In this document: piece by piece, positions 1-9,372 of the stretch
Layout of the letters: each line of letters opens with the position of its first letter
Position numbering within the stretch: position 1 is the stretch's first letter
NCBI GenBank assembly: GCA_002077065.1
Contig: NAJO01000020.1
Coordinates: 434,001-498,000, forward strand
Direction: 5' to 3'
Source of the DNA: Cryoendolithus antarcticus
Taxonomy: Eukaryota; Ascomycota; Dothideomycetes; Cladosporiales; Cladosporiaceae
DNA: 64,000 nt
The notes under the pieces: generated by a model
What the model was told of the DNA's origin: nothing
Databases searched by the model: none
Seen by the model: only the letters and a program-made list of their open reading frames with translations
Position numbers and translations under genes: made by a program

Positions 1-764
1 GTACCCATAGAGACCATGACTTCACCGATGAAGACGGAGGTGTCGAATGCAGCGCGGTCGAGAGTAGTCACAACGAGCAGGAAGACGTGGTCGATTGAGC
101 GGACCTGGGCCTGCATGAGGGAGCTTGTGCCATCGTGGCCAAGATTCAGGCCCTCGAAGTCCAGGGTCAGATTCGGCTCGTCGCCAGCGCTTACGTCGGC
201 CGCGCAGATCACCATTATCATCTCTTGCACCTTCTCATCGGTGTCCATCATCGTGAAATCTGGCACCGGAATATCGCGCAGATGCATAGCCCTGGCCATC
301 AGATCGAGCTCCTTGGGAGAATGACGCTCCCATGTTTGGACCTTGCCTGCAAGCTTCCCAAAGTTGCTCGCTATACCCTCCACATTGAACGCAGCATACA
401 ACTCCGAGCTGGTGAACTTGTGGACGTCCTGACACATCGCGTTGAGTAGGTCGGAGACCTGGTTGTTTTTGCATAGGTTTGTCTTGTACAGCTCGCTGTA
501 GGAGTCGTGCACATAGTCCGTTGCGACCTCGTCTTTTGGCCTCTTGCGATACGCGGTTATGCAAGCTTGCAGCGAGCTGGCCAGTCTAGTGAACATGTCA
601 GAGATGGGATCCTCCGCAGAAGAAGCAGGGCTGGTGGTTATTGCAGCGGTCCCCGGTGCGCTGCTAGAGTGATCCTGCGCATCTGGTCCCACAACGTGCG
701 CATCGGAGGGACTTGTCGTTGTGGTCTCACTGCCTGCAGCTGACCCTGGCGAGAGCCCAAGCAT
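1..764 (-). CDS. 3'-5' exonuclease domain protein (EXD1-like), 3' end beyond window
   Basis: An uninterrupted minus-strand frame runs from an ATG at 764 off the left edge (254 codons visible). The first 50 or so residues are Ser/Thr/Ala-rich and look disordered. A helical region follows, then near the edge LTLDFEGLNLGHDGTSSLMQ and further on AAFDTSVFIGE. This resembles the start of the DnaQ-like exonuclease domain of EXD1/RNase D-type proteins, where the D-x-E of motif I (here DFE) binds the catalytic metal. The later acidic motifs lie outside the window, so activity cannot be judged. The start is uncertain. An in-frame ATG exists at 827. A different frame has a more natural-looking ATG at 838, about 10 bp downstream of a TATATA on this strand, but it ends at a stop by about 780 and would need a splice or frameshift to join. 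Exonuclease assignment is fairly likely; substrate is unknown. Confidence 0.6.
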   Translation of the reverse strand, partial: MLGLSPGSAAGSETTTTSPSDAHVVGPDAQDHSSSAPGTAAITTSPASSAEDPISDMFTRLASSLQACITAYRKRPKDEVATDYVHDSYSELYKTNLCKNNQVSDLLNAMCQDVHKFTSSELYAAFNVEGIASNFGKLAGKVQTWERHSPKELDLMARAMHLRDIPVPDFTMMDTDEKVQEMIMVICAADVSAGDEPNLTLDFEGLNLGHDGTSSLMQAQVRSIDHVFLLVVTTLDRAAFDTSVFIGEVMVSMG

Positions 765-1251
765 TGCCCAAAGGCTACTGTTGACACCCCTCCCACCCCA
801 GGGAGATGTCAGCCGTGTCCGGCATGTCAGCATCCATGACGCAGTGTCGGTATATAGCTGTGTGATTGAGGTGGAATGGTACCAGGGTGCTGTACAGAGA
901 GGTCGAGATCGACTAGAGGTCTTTGTGTGTCGTAGCGTAAGATTGCAGAGTATGAGTGACCACGAATGTAGGAGGTGTGCAAAATTTATCAAATGGTGCA
1001 GGAAGGGACAGAGCAAGTCATTCACTTACCACTAGCTCCCGCTGGCGTCTTGCTCGTGCAAACACCGATTTAGCTACGGGGTGACGGACAAAGCCAGACA
1101 TTCACGTCCTTGTTACCGTGTCGTGGCTTCACCAATTGTTCTTCTGCAAGCTGGATGAGGTCTCCTGAGGGGAGTCAACAGAAGTGAAGGCAACATAGTC
1201 TGCGGCTCCGTCGATTTCGATGTGATTCGGAACAGTTTCCTTGAAGGCCGG
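765..1251. other. intergenic, promoter side of the exonuclease gene and 3' side of TBCE
   Basis: No credible coding region. It contains a TATATA element near 848-856 that could serve the minus-strand exonuclease gene. The rest is presumably upstream sequence plus the TBCE 3' UTR. Confidence 0.5.
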
Positions 1252-2988
1252 TCAACGCAGTTCAACACGGATAGTGCCTTCTTGCCCATCGATGTAGGTT
1301 GCCAGTAATCGTGTCCCTGGTACAAGCTCGACCTCTCGATCGATCCACTGCTGGCGTCCCACAGCTTCGTCTTCCTCGTCACTGCTGTCCCACCACTCCG
1401 GTCCGTCGTTCTGCGTAGTCCGTACTGGGTCTCGCTCTCCAGTTTCCAAGGTGAGCCGAAGCTTCAGAGTGGACACGTCGAGCTCCCTGCCAACGAGACC
1501 GAGTAGTGTATAGATGCTGAGGGACTTAGGCCAGTCCAGAGTCCATGGCAGCTTCTTCGAGCTCGCAAGTCCAGCTTCGCAAGTGTATAAAGTCAACCGC
1601 ACAAGCCGGGCAGCAAGCGACTTTGGATCTATATCTGTTGCGCTGCGGACTTCTGCAATGGCTGGGTCACCATACTCTTCGCATAAAGCCTGCCATCGCG
1701 GATGCAGTCCGAGCATTTCATTCCGTTGCGATGTAGGCACTAGTGATAGCTGTGCAGCGATCTGACCTAGATAGTATGTCTCCGCATTCAGACGCTCCTT
1801 ATCGCTGATTCTGCTGTAGTTGAGTGTCTGCAGATGTGGCAGACGAGCAATGGTGAGAATATAACCATCTTCGGAAGTCAGCAGCTTGCCCTCTGCAGAT
1901 CGCAGGTCAAGATACAGGGGGTTGCCTCCCGTCCGCAAATGTATTACTGAAGGGCACATTGCTGGAAGCTTATCGAAGAACGACCAAGAGACGATAGCAT
2001 TGGTACGCAGATCGAGCTCTTGCAAAGCTAAAAAGGATCTCGTTGATTCGCTTCCGGCAACGAGAGCGATTGCATTCTGCTTCAGGAGCAATGCTCGTAG
2101 GCTCGGTAAACCTGTGAGTGCCTGCAAGTCGGACAACACCTCAATATCATTCAGCGAAAGATCAAGTGACTGCAACGACGCTGGCAAGAGTCCCTGATCC
2201 CATCTGCTGAGCTCATTGTTTGCAAGTACCAACTCCACGAGGGTTGGGCAGATCGCACAGAGCTCGGCGATTTCGGCTGGCCGGAGCAATGTTGATGACA
2301 AGCTCAAGTACCGAATAGTTGGAAGTTCCTTAGCTAGGTCACTCGCGACGTGTATGCGGTTGCCGTTCAGAGTCAGTGACGTGAGCTTGGGCATTAATCT
2401 GCATAAATGCAGGACCTCGTCCAGTGTCTCGAACAGATTGCCAGTCAGATCCAGGGAAGTGATCCCGACGCACAGTCGGGAGATTTCTTCCTCTGTTTCA
2501 TGGTCGATACTCCGATGATGGACGCACATCCGCTCAAGTACCAGTGTGTAAATGCCTTCGAGCTTGGCTTGACGGCTGGCCAGCTTTTCAAGCCCAACTT
2601 CTTCTGCTAGCTTGCCAGAGATGTAGACAATCTCGGCGTTGGTTGCATCTTGAGGCGAGATGTACTTCTCCCTCAAAGCGTCAAGGAAAGTTCGTCGCGA
2701 GTCCCATTCTTGTTGCGGTCGCAGAAATGACGCCGGTGTTGCACTCTGACTTCTGCCTGGTCGTAAGTATCAGATCATGACCATTCCTGCGCTACAAGAT
2801 GGTGTGGACGTACAAGCGAAGTACTCGACCCCATCATGGGTGCCGTTGTGTTTGCCCCGTGAGGTGTCGTCCCATTCGACGCCTAGCCAAATGCCCTGCT
2901 TGCCCTCAACAGTGCCTACGAATCGTACAGTACAGGTCTGGCCTCGCAGGCTTTGTCGCTGACCGACATATGTATCGAGCTCTGGCAT
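1252..2988 (-). CDS. TBCE: tubulin-specific chaperone E (TBCE/Pac2 family)
   Basis: Two exons, 2988-2814 and 2756-1252, with a 57-bp intron (GTACGT...CCAG), giving 559 aa. The splice restores the CAP-Gly domain: exon 1 has GIWLGVEWDD and GKHNGT, ending GVEYFAC, and exon 2 continues with a SFLRP-like end. Leucine-rich repeats follow (roughly residues 150-350, e.g. LTSLTLNGNRI and LQSLDLSLNDIEVL), then a C-terminal ubiquitin-like region ending GTIRVELR. The order CAP-Gly, LRR, Ubl and the length match TBCE, a cytosolic cofactor that binds alpha-tubulin and acts with cofactors C and D to assemble or dismantle the tubulin dimer. The ATG at 2988 is chosen because the upstream ATG at 2999 reads straight into a stop. 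It is divergent from the SDR gene across about 630 bp. Confidence 0.93.
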
Positions 2989-3616
2989 TGTCACGTCATT
3001 GTAAAGTATTGATCGAGCCTCTGTCGTCGAGATTGACTGGTAACCTCGCGCACGGACCTGGAGTCAAACATTTACCATCCGTCTCTTCTTTCCTTTCCTT
3101 CCTCTCTATTACGATGAGACCTCAACAAGATCAATGGCTGTGGCTAAAGTCGCTACCATGGGTCACTGATTCCAAAGCGACCAGGGGCAGTGAAGATCTA
3201 CCAGTCCTCTAACGTCACGCTGCCGCTCGCTTTGCTAAGCTGTGTCAGCATTCGCACTACTACGCGTTTGTCATCACCAACAATCCAAGCGAAGTTGCAC
3301 CACGGGGCTCATAGTCGGCGATGGGCTCGTAGCGACCACGAGTTAGCCGACTATGGGCCCACGGCGACTATCTAGCAATCGGCGATCTTCTCCTCGCGTC
3401 TGCCTACGATCCTAGGGGTTTGTACACTCGCTTGTAACAGAATGTTACGAAGCACGGCATGATGGAGCGATACAGTCGGTCGAGTGTCTCCCATGCCAGT
3501 TGAGTATAAGTACTGAGGTAAGTCGCACTGTAAGGTGTTCATCATTTTGATCATAGAACAGCCATCGCTCCCTTCACTAGCTCGTAATCATCTTCGTCGA
3601 AAGCAAAACACTCAAA
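2989..3616. promoter_or_regulatory. shared upstream region of TBCE and the SDR gene
   Basis: A 628-bp divergent intergenic region. It holds a strong imperfect inverted repeat (listed separately) and pyrimidine-rich tracts near 3085-3110. No open frame here has protein-like composition. Confidence 0.5.
3305..3360. repeat. imperfect inverted repeat / potential hairpin
   Basis: Arms 3305-3319 and 3346-3360 are reverse complements over 15 bases with one mismatch. The spacer contains a second nested pair (GCTCGT at about 3325-3330 and ACGAGT at about 3338-3343), so a long interrupted hairpin could form. No coding or splice role is visible. It could be a regulatory dyad between the divergent TBCE and SDR genes or the relic of a small element. 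Confidence 0.6.
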
Positions 3617-4456
3617 ATGCCTAAGATCGCGCTCGTCGTACGTCGCCCTTGAACATTGCCTCTCATGAGAGACATGGACAGTGGAGATAGCTGACTGGAT
3701 GGGCAGATCGGTGCAACATCCGGTATCGGTCGCGGTGTTGCCATTGCTCTCGCATCCAAGGGCTACACGACCATTGTCTCCGGCCGCGACGCCACTAAGG
3801 GCAATGAGGTCGTCAAGGAAATCCAAGAACTCGGAGCTATAGCAGCCTTCCTGCCCGTTGATCTAAAGAAACGCCAGTCAATCAAAGATCTCCATGCCAA
3901 CATCATCTCGACCTACGGCCAGCTTGACGTCGCGGTGAACTGCGCAGGCGCCGCCATCCACCTCAAGAAAACCGCGGATATGTCCGAGGCAGATATCGAC
4001 AGTACTTTCGCAGTCCAGATCACCGGCTTCTATCTTAGCATGCAAGCTCAGCTAAAGGCCATGCTGCCCAATAAGTCCGGTCACATCATCAATTTCAGCT
4101 CAATCTATGGCTCAAACGGGTTCCCCTTCGGTTCGGCGATCTCGGCCAGCAAGCACGCCGTCATTGGCATGACTAAGAGCGCTGCTATTGAGTATGCTGC
4201 GGAGGGCATCCATATTAATGCTATCGCACCTGGCCTCGTTCCGACGGAAATGGTCGCGGCTCTCGGTACTGAGATGTCGGCGCCTGACGCTGATCCTCGC
4301 GTGAAGGCTATGGATATGGCGAAGTTCTATCCGAGTGGTAGATTCGGGCAGCCGGAGGACATCGGCAAGGCGGTGCTGTATCTGGCGGAGCAGGACTGGG
4401 TGACAGGCACTGTGCTGACCGTCGACGGTGGAGCCACTGCTGGTCACAATCTTTGA
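3617..4456 (+). CDS. short-chain dehydrogenase/reductase family protein with altered catalytic tetrad
   Basis: Two exons, 3617-3637 and 3707-4456, with a 69-bp intron (GTACGT...GGCAG), giving 256 aa. The very short first exon (MPKIALV) joins exactly at the nucleotide-binding motif GATSGIG (residues 9-15). Further SDR landmarks are NCAG (85-88), the serine strand NFSSIYG (137-142), the helix lysine K156 in SASKHAVIG, an APG loop and the C-terminal VDGGATAG. The classical-SDR layout is therefore complete, but the YxxxK tyrosine is Ile152 (codon ATC) and the tetrad Asn appears to be Gln111. NAD(P) binding looks intact; ordinary ketoreductase chemistry does not. It may be a non-catalytic or altered-mechanism member. 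Substrate cannot be inferred. Confidence 0.85.
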
Positions 4457-4826
4457 TGTACTCCGGCGGATTGGCGACTGAGGTGGCCTTGACCATAGAG
4501 GATTCAATATTGGTTGCATGACTTTTGTCCAGTCAGCTGTGTTGATCCAGTAAACACCCATTGCATCTTCAATGTCTTCATCGAGACCCGTGCAACGCTG
4601 AAGCTCGGTCAGAGCCACTTTCCAGCTGTCTGGGACAGCAATCTCATGTTGTGGACTTCACCGTGATTGCCCCCTCCACCATCAACGAACAAGTGTTCTC
4701 TGTATGCTTCCAATTCTCATGGAATGAAGCGTGTAACCTACGATGCGACGTCGAAAGAGGACATCATAGCCATTGTGCTGGTGAATTAATTGCCAATCAT
4801 ACACACCACGTAGGTAGGCGTTCACG
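4457..4826. other. intergenic between SDR gene and golgin gene
   Basis: 370 bp with no supported gene. It holds the SDR 3' UTR and the upstream region of the following plus-strand gene. Confidence 0.5.
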
Positions 4827-7463
4827 ATGTCTCGCCCACCCGGCAAGACCTCTGCTCCCGCGAGCAATGGCAACACTGGCGGCGGCGGTGGAGGAGGAGG
4901 TGGATGGGGATCCCTCTTCAGCTCCGCCATTACCGGTCTCGAGTCCCGGCTGGACAATATTTTAGCGGATGACCCCGACGCGTTGGCGAAGCAGCGGAAC
5001 GTGCAGCAGAGTGGCCGGCCGCGAGCTGGGTCTGGTAATCTGGCGCCTGGAACAAGCAGCAGGAACAGGAGCGCGAGTGGGAGTCGGGAGAGGAGTGCTA
5101 GTCGAGATGGGGAAAGAAGCAAGACTGGGGGAGGTGATCGGTTGGCGGAAAGATTGGCGAGAGCTACAGCGCAGAGAAAGATGGCCAGCGGAGTGGGATC
5201 AGGTGTAAAGGGTGGAGAAGAGCCACGCGATAGTGTGGAGAGTAGACGAAGTAGGGAGATCAGACGAAGTGGCGAGGTACGGCGTAGCGGCGAGGTCACT
5301 CGAGGGGTGGAGGAGAAATCAACGGCAGCGGCAGGGCCTTCAGTTAGAGCGCATGGGAACGGCATCAAGAAAGATTCTGCTTCCGTGGAGTTCAATACAA
5401 GCATACCAGCAACATTGCTGAGCTCAGAGCTTCCCATCAACCCGGCACGTCACTCGGTGGAGAGTAGCACACGTCCGTCCTTGGACTTGCCAAGTCGAGA
5501 CGAGACCAGCTCGAGCCGGGAGTCCACAGACGGAGTGTACACTGGCAAGACTCAAGCACAGCTCGAGGCGGAGATGGCACAGATGCAGGCGGATCACGAA
5601 CAAGCTGAGAAGACGCGACAGGAGGAAATGCACGCGCATCTCGAGCGCATCGACGCCCTGCAGGCAAAGCTGCAATACCTGGCAAAGGAGACAGTCGCGG
5701 CCGCGAAGGAAGCCAACGCCGCCTCGCCCGCTGGCTCGGCAGAAGCGAAGTTGGCTGGGAAAGACGAACAGATTGCGCTGCTAATGGAAGAGGGCGAAAG
5801 TCTGAGCAAAAAGGAGCTGCGGCATCTCCAAACGATCAAGCAGCTCCGCGTCAAGGCCACAGAGACCGAGAAGTCAGCTGTCAGCAGTCGAGAGAAGCTC
5901 GCAGCAGTCGAAAGATCTGAGCTTGATTTGAAACAAAAGCTCAGAAGAGCAGAGGCTGCTCAGCGACAATTGCTCGAAGATACACGACGCATCCCAAGTA
6001 TGGAGAAGCAGGTTCAGGAGGCAATCGTAGAGCGCGACAAGTCATCAGGGTCCGTGGTTGATCTACAGAGCAAGCTACGAGATGCTGAAAAGAGGATCCT
6101 TCAAGCATCGAAGGACGCCGCTGCAAAGGGCTCAGATGCAGACAAGGCAAAGATTGCAGATCTCGAGAATGAACTCGAGGATGCCCAGATTGAGAAGCAG
6201 CTCGCCGAAGATCGCGCGAAAGCTGAGACTCGAAAGCTCAGGGACGAGCTCGACAGGCATCGCGAGAGAAGCACTATGCGAGAAATGGAAGTCAAGAACG
6301 ACATTGCCAGCTACGACTCTCGTCTGGAAGCTATGCGTGCCCGCGCAGAGGAAGCGAGCTCTGACGGCGGCGCTACAGGAGAGAACAGTGCGAAGCTGCT
6401 ACGACAGATCGAGACCCTGCAAGGTCAATACAGTCATGCGAAGGGCATTTGGGAGACTATTGAGAGCTCACTCAATGCGAGACTGTCAACGCTAGAGCAG
6501 GAGCGAGACGACGCGAATAAACGGGAGGCTGAGGTGCGCAAGAAAGCTCGAGATCTAACCATCAAGTCGAGGAAGGCTGAGGACCAGGTCGATTTGCTGA
6601 AAGAGCAACTTGCGGCTGCGAATGCTGAATCGAAGACAGGAGGCGATCACATGAGCGCACTTCGGCGAGAGCTTACACAAGTCCAGACCGCACTCGCGGA
6701 GGCGAAGGCAGACTCAAATCGCCAGCGTCGCGTCTTCGACTCTGAGCTTGCCACGCGCCTCGAAGAAGAGAAAGCACGATGGCAGCGGAGCGCAACACCC
6801 CTACGAACGGCCTCGCCCACGACTCTGACTCCGAGCACACCCCGTAAGCCGTCCTTTCCAAATCCATACCGCCCAACCGCACGTCTTGCTTCGCCAGACC
6901 TCACGTCACTGCACCTATCGCGACGAGGCTCAACTCATCCGCCACCTCAGCCGACAGTCAACTCTCCCTCTCTCAGCCGACAAGAAAGTATCCTTTCGTT
7001 CTCTGTCCCTCCCACTCCAGACCTTGAGCAAGAACCTGACTTCGACCCGGCCGAGCCAACGCCTCATTCCTCGCCACAGAATACTGTCGCTGACTTGATG
7101 AGTACATCAACATCTGCCGCGGGCCCGTCGGTCCAGCTCGTCTCTCGTATGAGCGCTGCTGTACGGAGACTTGAGGGCGAGAAGGCGTCGTTCAAAGACG
7201 AGCTCTCGCTTCTGCGAAGTCAGAGAGATGAAGCGCGAGGAGAGATTGTGGCGCTGATGAGAGAAGTAGAGGGAGTGAGAGGTGAAGGAAAGAGGATCGG
7301 GGAGCTCGAGAAGCAGCTCGGCGAGGTTAGAAGACGATACGAAGCTTGTCTGCAGCTCGTTGGTGAACGGGAAGAGGAAGTCGAGGAGCTGAAAGCAGAT
7401 GTAGTCGAGCTGAAGGGACTCTACCGCGAGCTCGTCGAGAAGAAAGTCGGTGGAGCCTCATGA
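4827..7463 (+). CDS. SGM1: TMF1/Sgm1-type coiled-coil golgin
   Basis: A single exon of 878 aa. The N-terminus has a nine-glycine run followed by WGSLFSSAITGLESRLDNIL, the short amphipathic start seen in TMF/Sgm1 proteins. A low-complexity Ser/Arg region follows (about 50-235). A long coiled coil rich in Glu, Lys, Ala and Leu spans roughly 235-660, then a Pro/Ser/Thr linker (about 660-770). The C-terminal coiled coil (about 775-875) carries VRRLEGEKASFKDELSLL, RRRYEACLQLVGEREEEVEE and VVELKGLYRELVEKK. This last block matches the conserved TMF "TATA-binding" domain, which in animals and yeast binds Rab6/Ypt6 on Golgi membranes. The likely role is Golgi tethering of retrograde vesicles. No introns are apparent. 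Confidence 0.85.
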   Translation: MSRPPGKTSAPASNGNTGGGGGGGGGWGSLFSSAITGLESRLDNILADDPDALAKQRNVQQSGRPRAGSGNLAPGTSSRNRSASGSRERSASRDGERSKTGGGDRLAERLARATAQRKMASGVGSGVKGGEEPRDSVESRRSREIRRSGEVRRSGEVTRGVEEKSTAAAGPSVRAHGNGIKKDSASVEFNTSIPATLLSSELPINPARHSVESSTRPSLDLPSRDETSSSRESTDGVYTGKTQAQLEAEMAQMQADHEQAEKTRQEEMHAHLERIDALQAKLQYLAKETVAAAKEANAASPAGSAEAKLAGKDEQIALLMEEGESLSKKELRHLQTIKQLRVKATETEKSAVSSREKLAAVERSELDLKQKLRRAEAAQRQLLEDTRRIPSMEKQVQEAIVERDKSSGSVVDLQSKLRDAEKRILQASKDAAAKGSDADKAKIADLENELEDAQIEKQLAEDRAKAETRKLRDELDRHRERSTMREMEVKNDIASYDSRLEAMRARAEEASSDGGATGENSAKLLRQIETLQGQYSHAKGIWETIESSLNARLSTLEQERDDANKREAEVRKKARDLTIKSRKAEDQVDLLKEQLAAANAESKTGGDHMSALRRELTQVQTALAEAKADSNRQRRVFDSELATRLEEEKARWQRSATPLRTASPTTLTPSTPRKPSFPNPYRPTARLASPDLTSLHLSRRGSTHPPPQPTVNSPSLSRQESILSFSVPPTPDLEQEPDFDPAEPTPHSSPQNTVADLMSTSTSAAGPSVQLVSRMSAAVRRLEGEKASFKDELSLLRSQRDEARGEIVALMREVEGVRGEGKRIGELEKQLGEVRRRYEACLQLVGEREEEVEELKADVVELKGLYRELVEKKVGGAS

Positions 7464-7524
7464 GCTCTCCATCATATCGGCATCCGTGTATCGTTACAAC
7501 CTCCTCATCACACACCTCTCAGAC

Positions 7525-8635
7525 TCAACTCATCCCAATTTCCACCCCCTCCAACCCGCCCATAACTTCGTCCGCCACCCCACCACTCTCGACAACCATC
7601 TTGACCATCCTCGCAATCCTCTTCCTTCCCACCCCACCCCTCGGAGGCCTCCACACACTCCCTAACTCATCCCTCTCCCGAGCTGACAACACCTCAGCGT
7701 TAGTGGCCGTCGCCACAGCCCCGCCCGCACCTCCCAACGAACTCGGCACGCCCGCTGCCGTCAGTCGGGATGGCGGGTCGACCGTGCGGATCGCGACGAC
7801 AGTCCATGATTTCGTTCCTGGGGTCTGCAAGACAGAGATTGCGAGCACAGCGTCGGCAACTGCTAGTTCAGCGACTGAGGGGTCGAACAAGATCGTGTCC
7901 TGGACCGAGATTACGAGAAGCGTGATAGGTGGCTGAGAGGTTTTCGAGGGGTAGAGAGGGAGAGAGGCCTGCCAGTCATCGTTGAAGAGAGGGTCCTCGT
8001 CTCCCTGCGATACCAGAGCTGGGAGGCGTGTGCTCAGCAGTGCCAGATGTATCGTGAGGCTAAGCAATGGCAATGGGTAGGACAAGGGTGGCGAGAGCAG
8101 GAGAATCTGTGACAAGTGGAATTCGATGTCAGTCAAAATACAGTGGAGTAAGATGGGAGTTCGAAGGGCTACATACGTCTACATAAAGCCTCCAATGAAA
8201 CCTCGCATTGATATTCAGCCTCCCCGCCAGGGCGCCATCAGCCAACAGCGCCTCCCTCAGCATCGCCCCAAGGAACACCGGCAGCGCATCATCATCTCTC
8301 AGCCCGGGTATATCGATCCCCAATTGCAGCCACTGTGCTTCCCCTCCCCTCTCCTCACTATCCTCCACGTCATCTGCCATGTTCACATCCTGCTCCGAAA
8401 CCCCATTGCGAGTCTTCTCCACCTCCGCCTTCACGCCCACAATCGCCTCCGTGCCATCTGAGAAGCAGACTCGCGCGCTGCCATTGGCTGTGGGCAGGAT
8501 AGCGGTCTCTGCTACCAATGGGCGGAATTGCGTGGGTGTGCGGCCATCGGGGCGGATTGGCGGGGTGGACGACAGGGAGGTGTGGAGGTAGGAGAGCTCG
8601 GCGGGGGAGAGGGGGATGACTGTGTAGGGTGGCAT
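7525..8635 (-). CDS. RRP42: exosome complex RNase PH-like subunit RRP42
   Basis: Two exons, 8635-8177 and 8106-7525, with a 70-bp phase-0 intron (GTATGT...TCACAG), giving 346 aa. Exon 1 starts MPPYTVIPLSPAELSYLHTS and has the family's RPDGRT motif, then a block ending DGTEAIVGVKAEV, and LNINARFHWRLYVDV before the splice. Exon 2 continues with the hydrophobic helix of the RNase PH fold and the ISVQDTILFDPS segment. These are features of Rrp42/EXOSC7, one of six RNase PH-like ring subunits of the RNA exosome. In eukaryotes the ring is generally non-catalytic and channels RNA to Rrp44 or Rrp6. It is longer than yeast Rrp42 because of an acidic insert in exon 1 (around residues 90-105) and a low-complexity C-terminal portion. 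It converges with the golgin gene, with 61 bp between stops. Confidence 0.88.
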
Positions 8636-9372
8636 TGCTGCGTGAGGCCGATGAAGTATTGCTGAGCTGTATCCCAGAAGCAAGGCTTACCGTCGATGAA
8701 TTGGGAGCCCTAAAATTTGGGAACCGTTTGAAGGAGTGACGTCGACGCGATTGCAGTGTGGTAAAGTGCGTTTGCTCTACACGATGCGACAATGACAAGG
8801 GAGGTGACACGAAGTGAGGATTATGGTCTTTGTACACTACTATCTACATCTCGCCGTCGCCACCCCATCCATTTTCCTTCCCTTCCACACCAGCAAATAA
8901 ATCAACCCGCGCCAGGGGTATCAGATCCAGCTAACACTCTTCTCCAAATATACAGCAGCAAAGCTCTCAAGCTCGCTCTTAGTCTTCGCCAGCAAATGCA
9001 ACAGAAAGCCACTTTTCGCCGTCCCACTGTCTTGTGTCTGAGTGATGTACAAGATATGTATTTCGCCGCTTTGCAGCCAGTGTATGTACGCAAGGAAATA
9101 TGATGATTGTAGTAAGTAAATGCTCGGAAGCGAGAGGGTTGGTTGGTGTAGAGCATTGTGATCGACCGCGTGCGGGATCAGGAAAAAGTATGATGCCGTG
9201 AACGCCGTTGGTATGTTCTTGCGTGCTTGCAAGGAAGCGAGTGTGCTGTTTTCCTCTGTGAAACGCTAGGTGGCCGTCGCTGCTCGATGCTTGGAGTCCT
9301 CTGGAGGAAGACAGATATAGGAGGAAACCGCTAAGTCGACTCGTCAAGGATCAATAGAAGTAATGAGATGGG
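8636..9372. other. intergenic between RRP42 and the IME2-like gene
   Basis: 737 bp holding the RRP42 upstream region and the kinase 3' UTR. A minus-strand frame at 8921-9232 has protein-like composition but no ATG (see rejected items). Nothing else is supported. Confidence 0.4.

Noticed and set aside
4682..5440. 252-codon minus-strand frame opposite the golgin gene
   Set aside because: Mirror of the biased codon use of the real plus-strand coding region; Leu/Pro/Ser-rich nonsense.
8921..9232. Minus-strand frame with a protein-like C-terminal half (FLLHLLAKTKSELESFAAVY)
   Set aside because: It has no ATG in frame and no clear splice partner; it might be a terminal exon, but the support is too weak to list as a gene.
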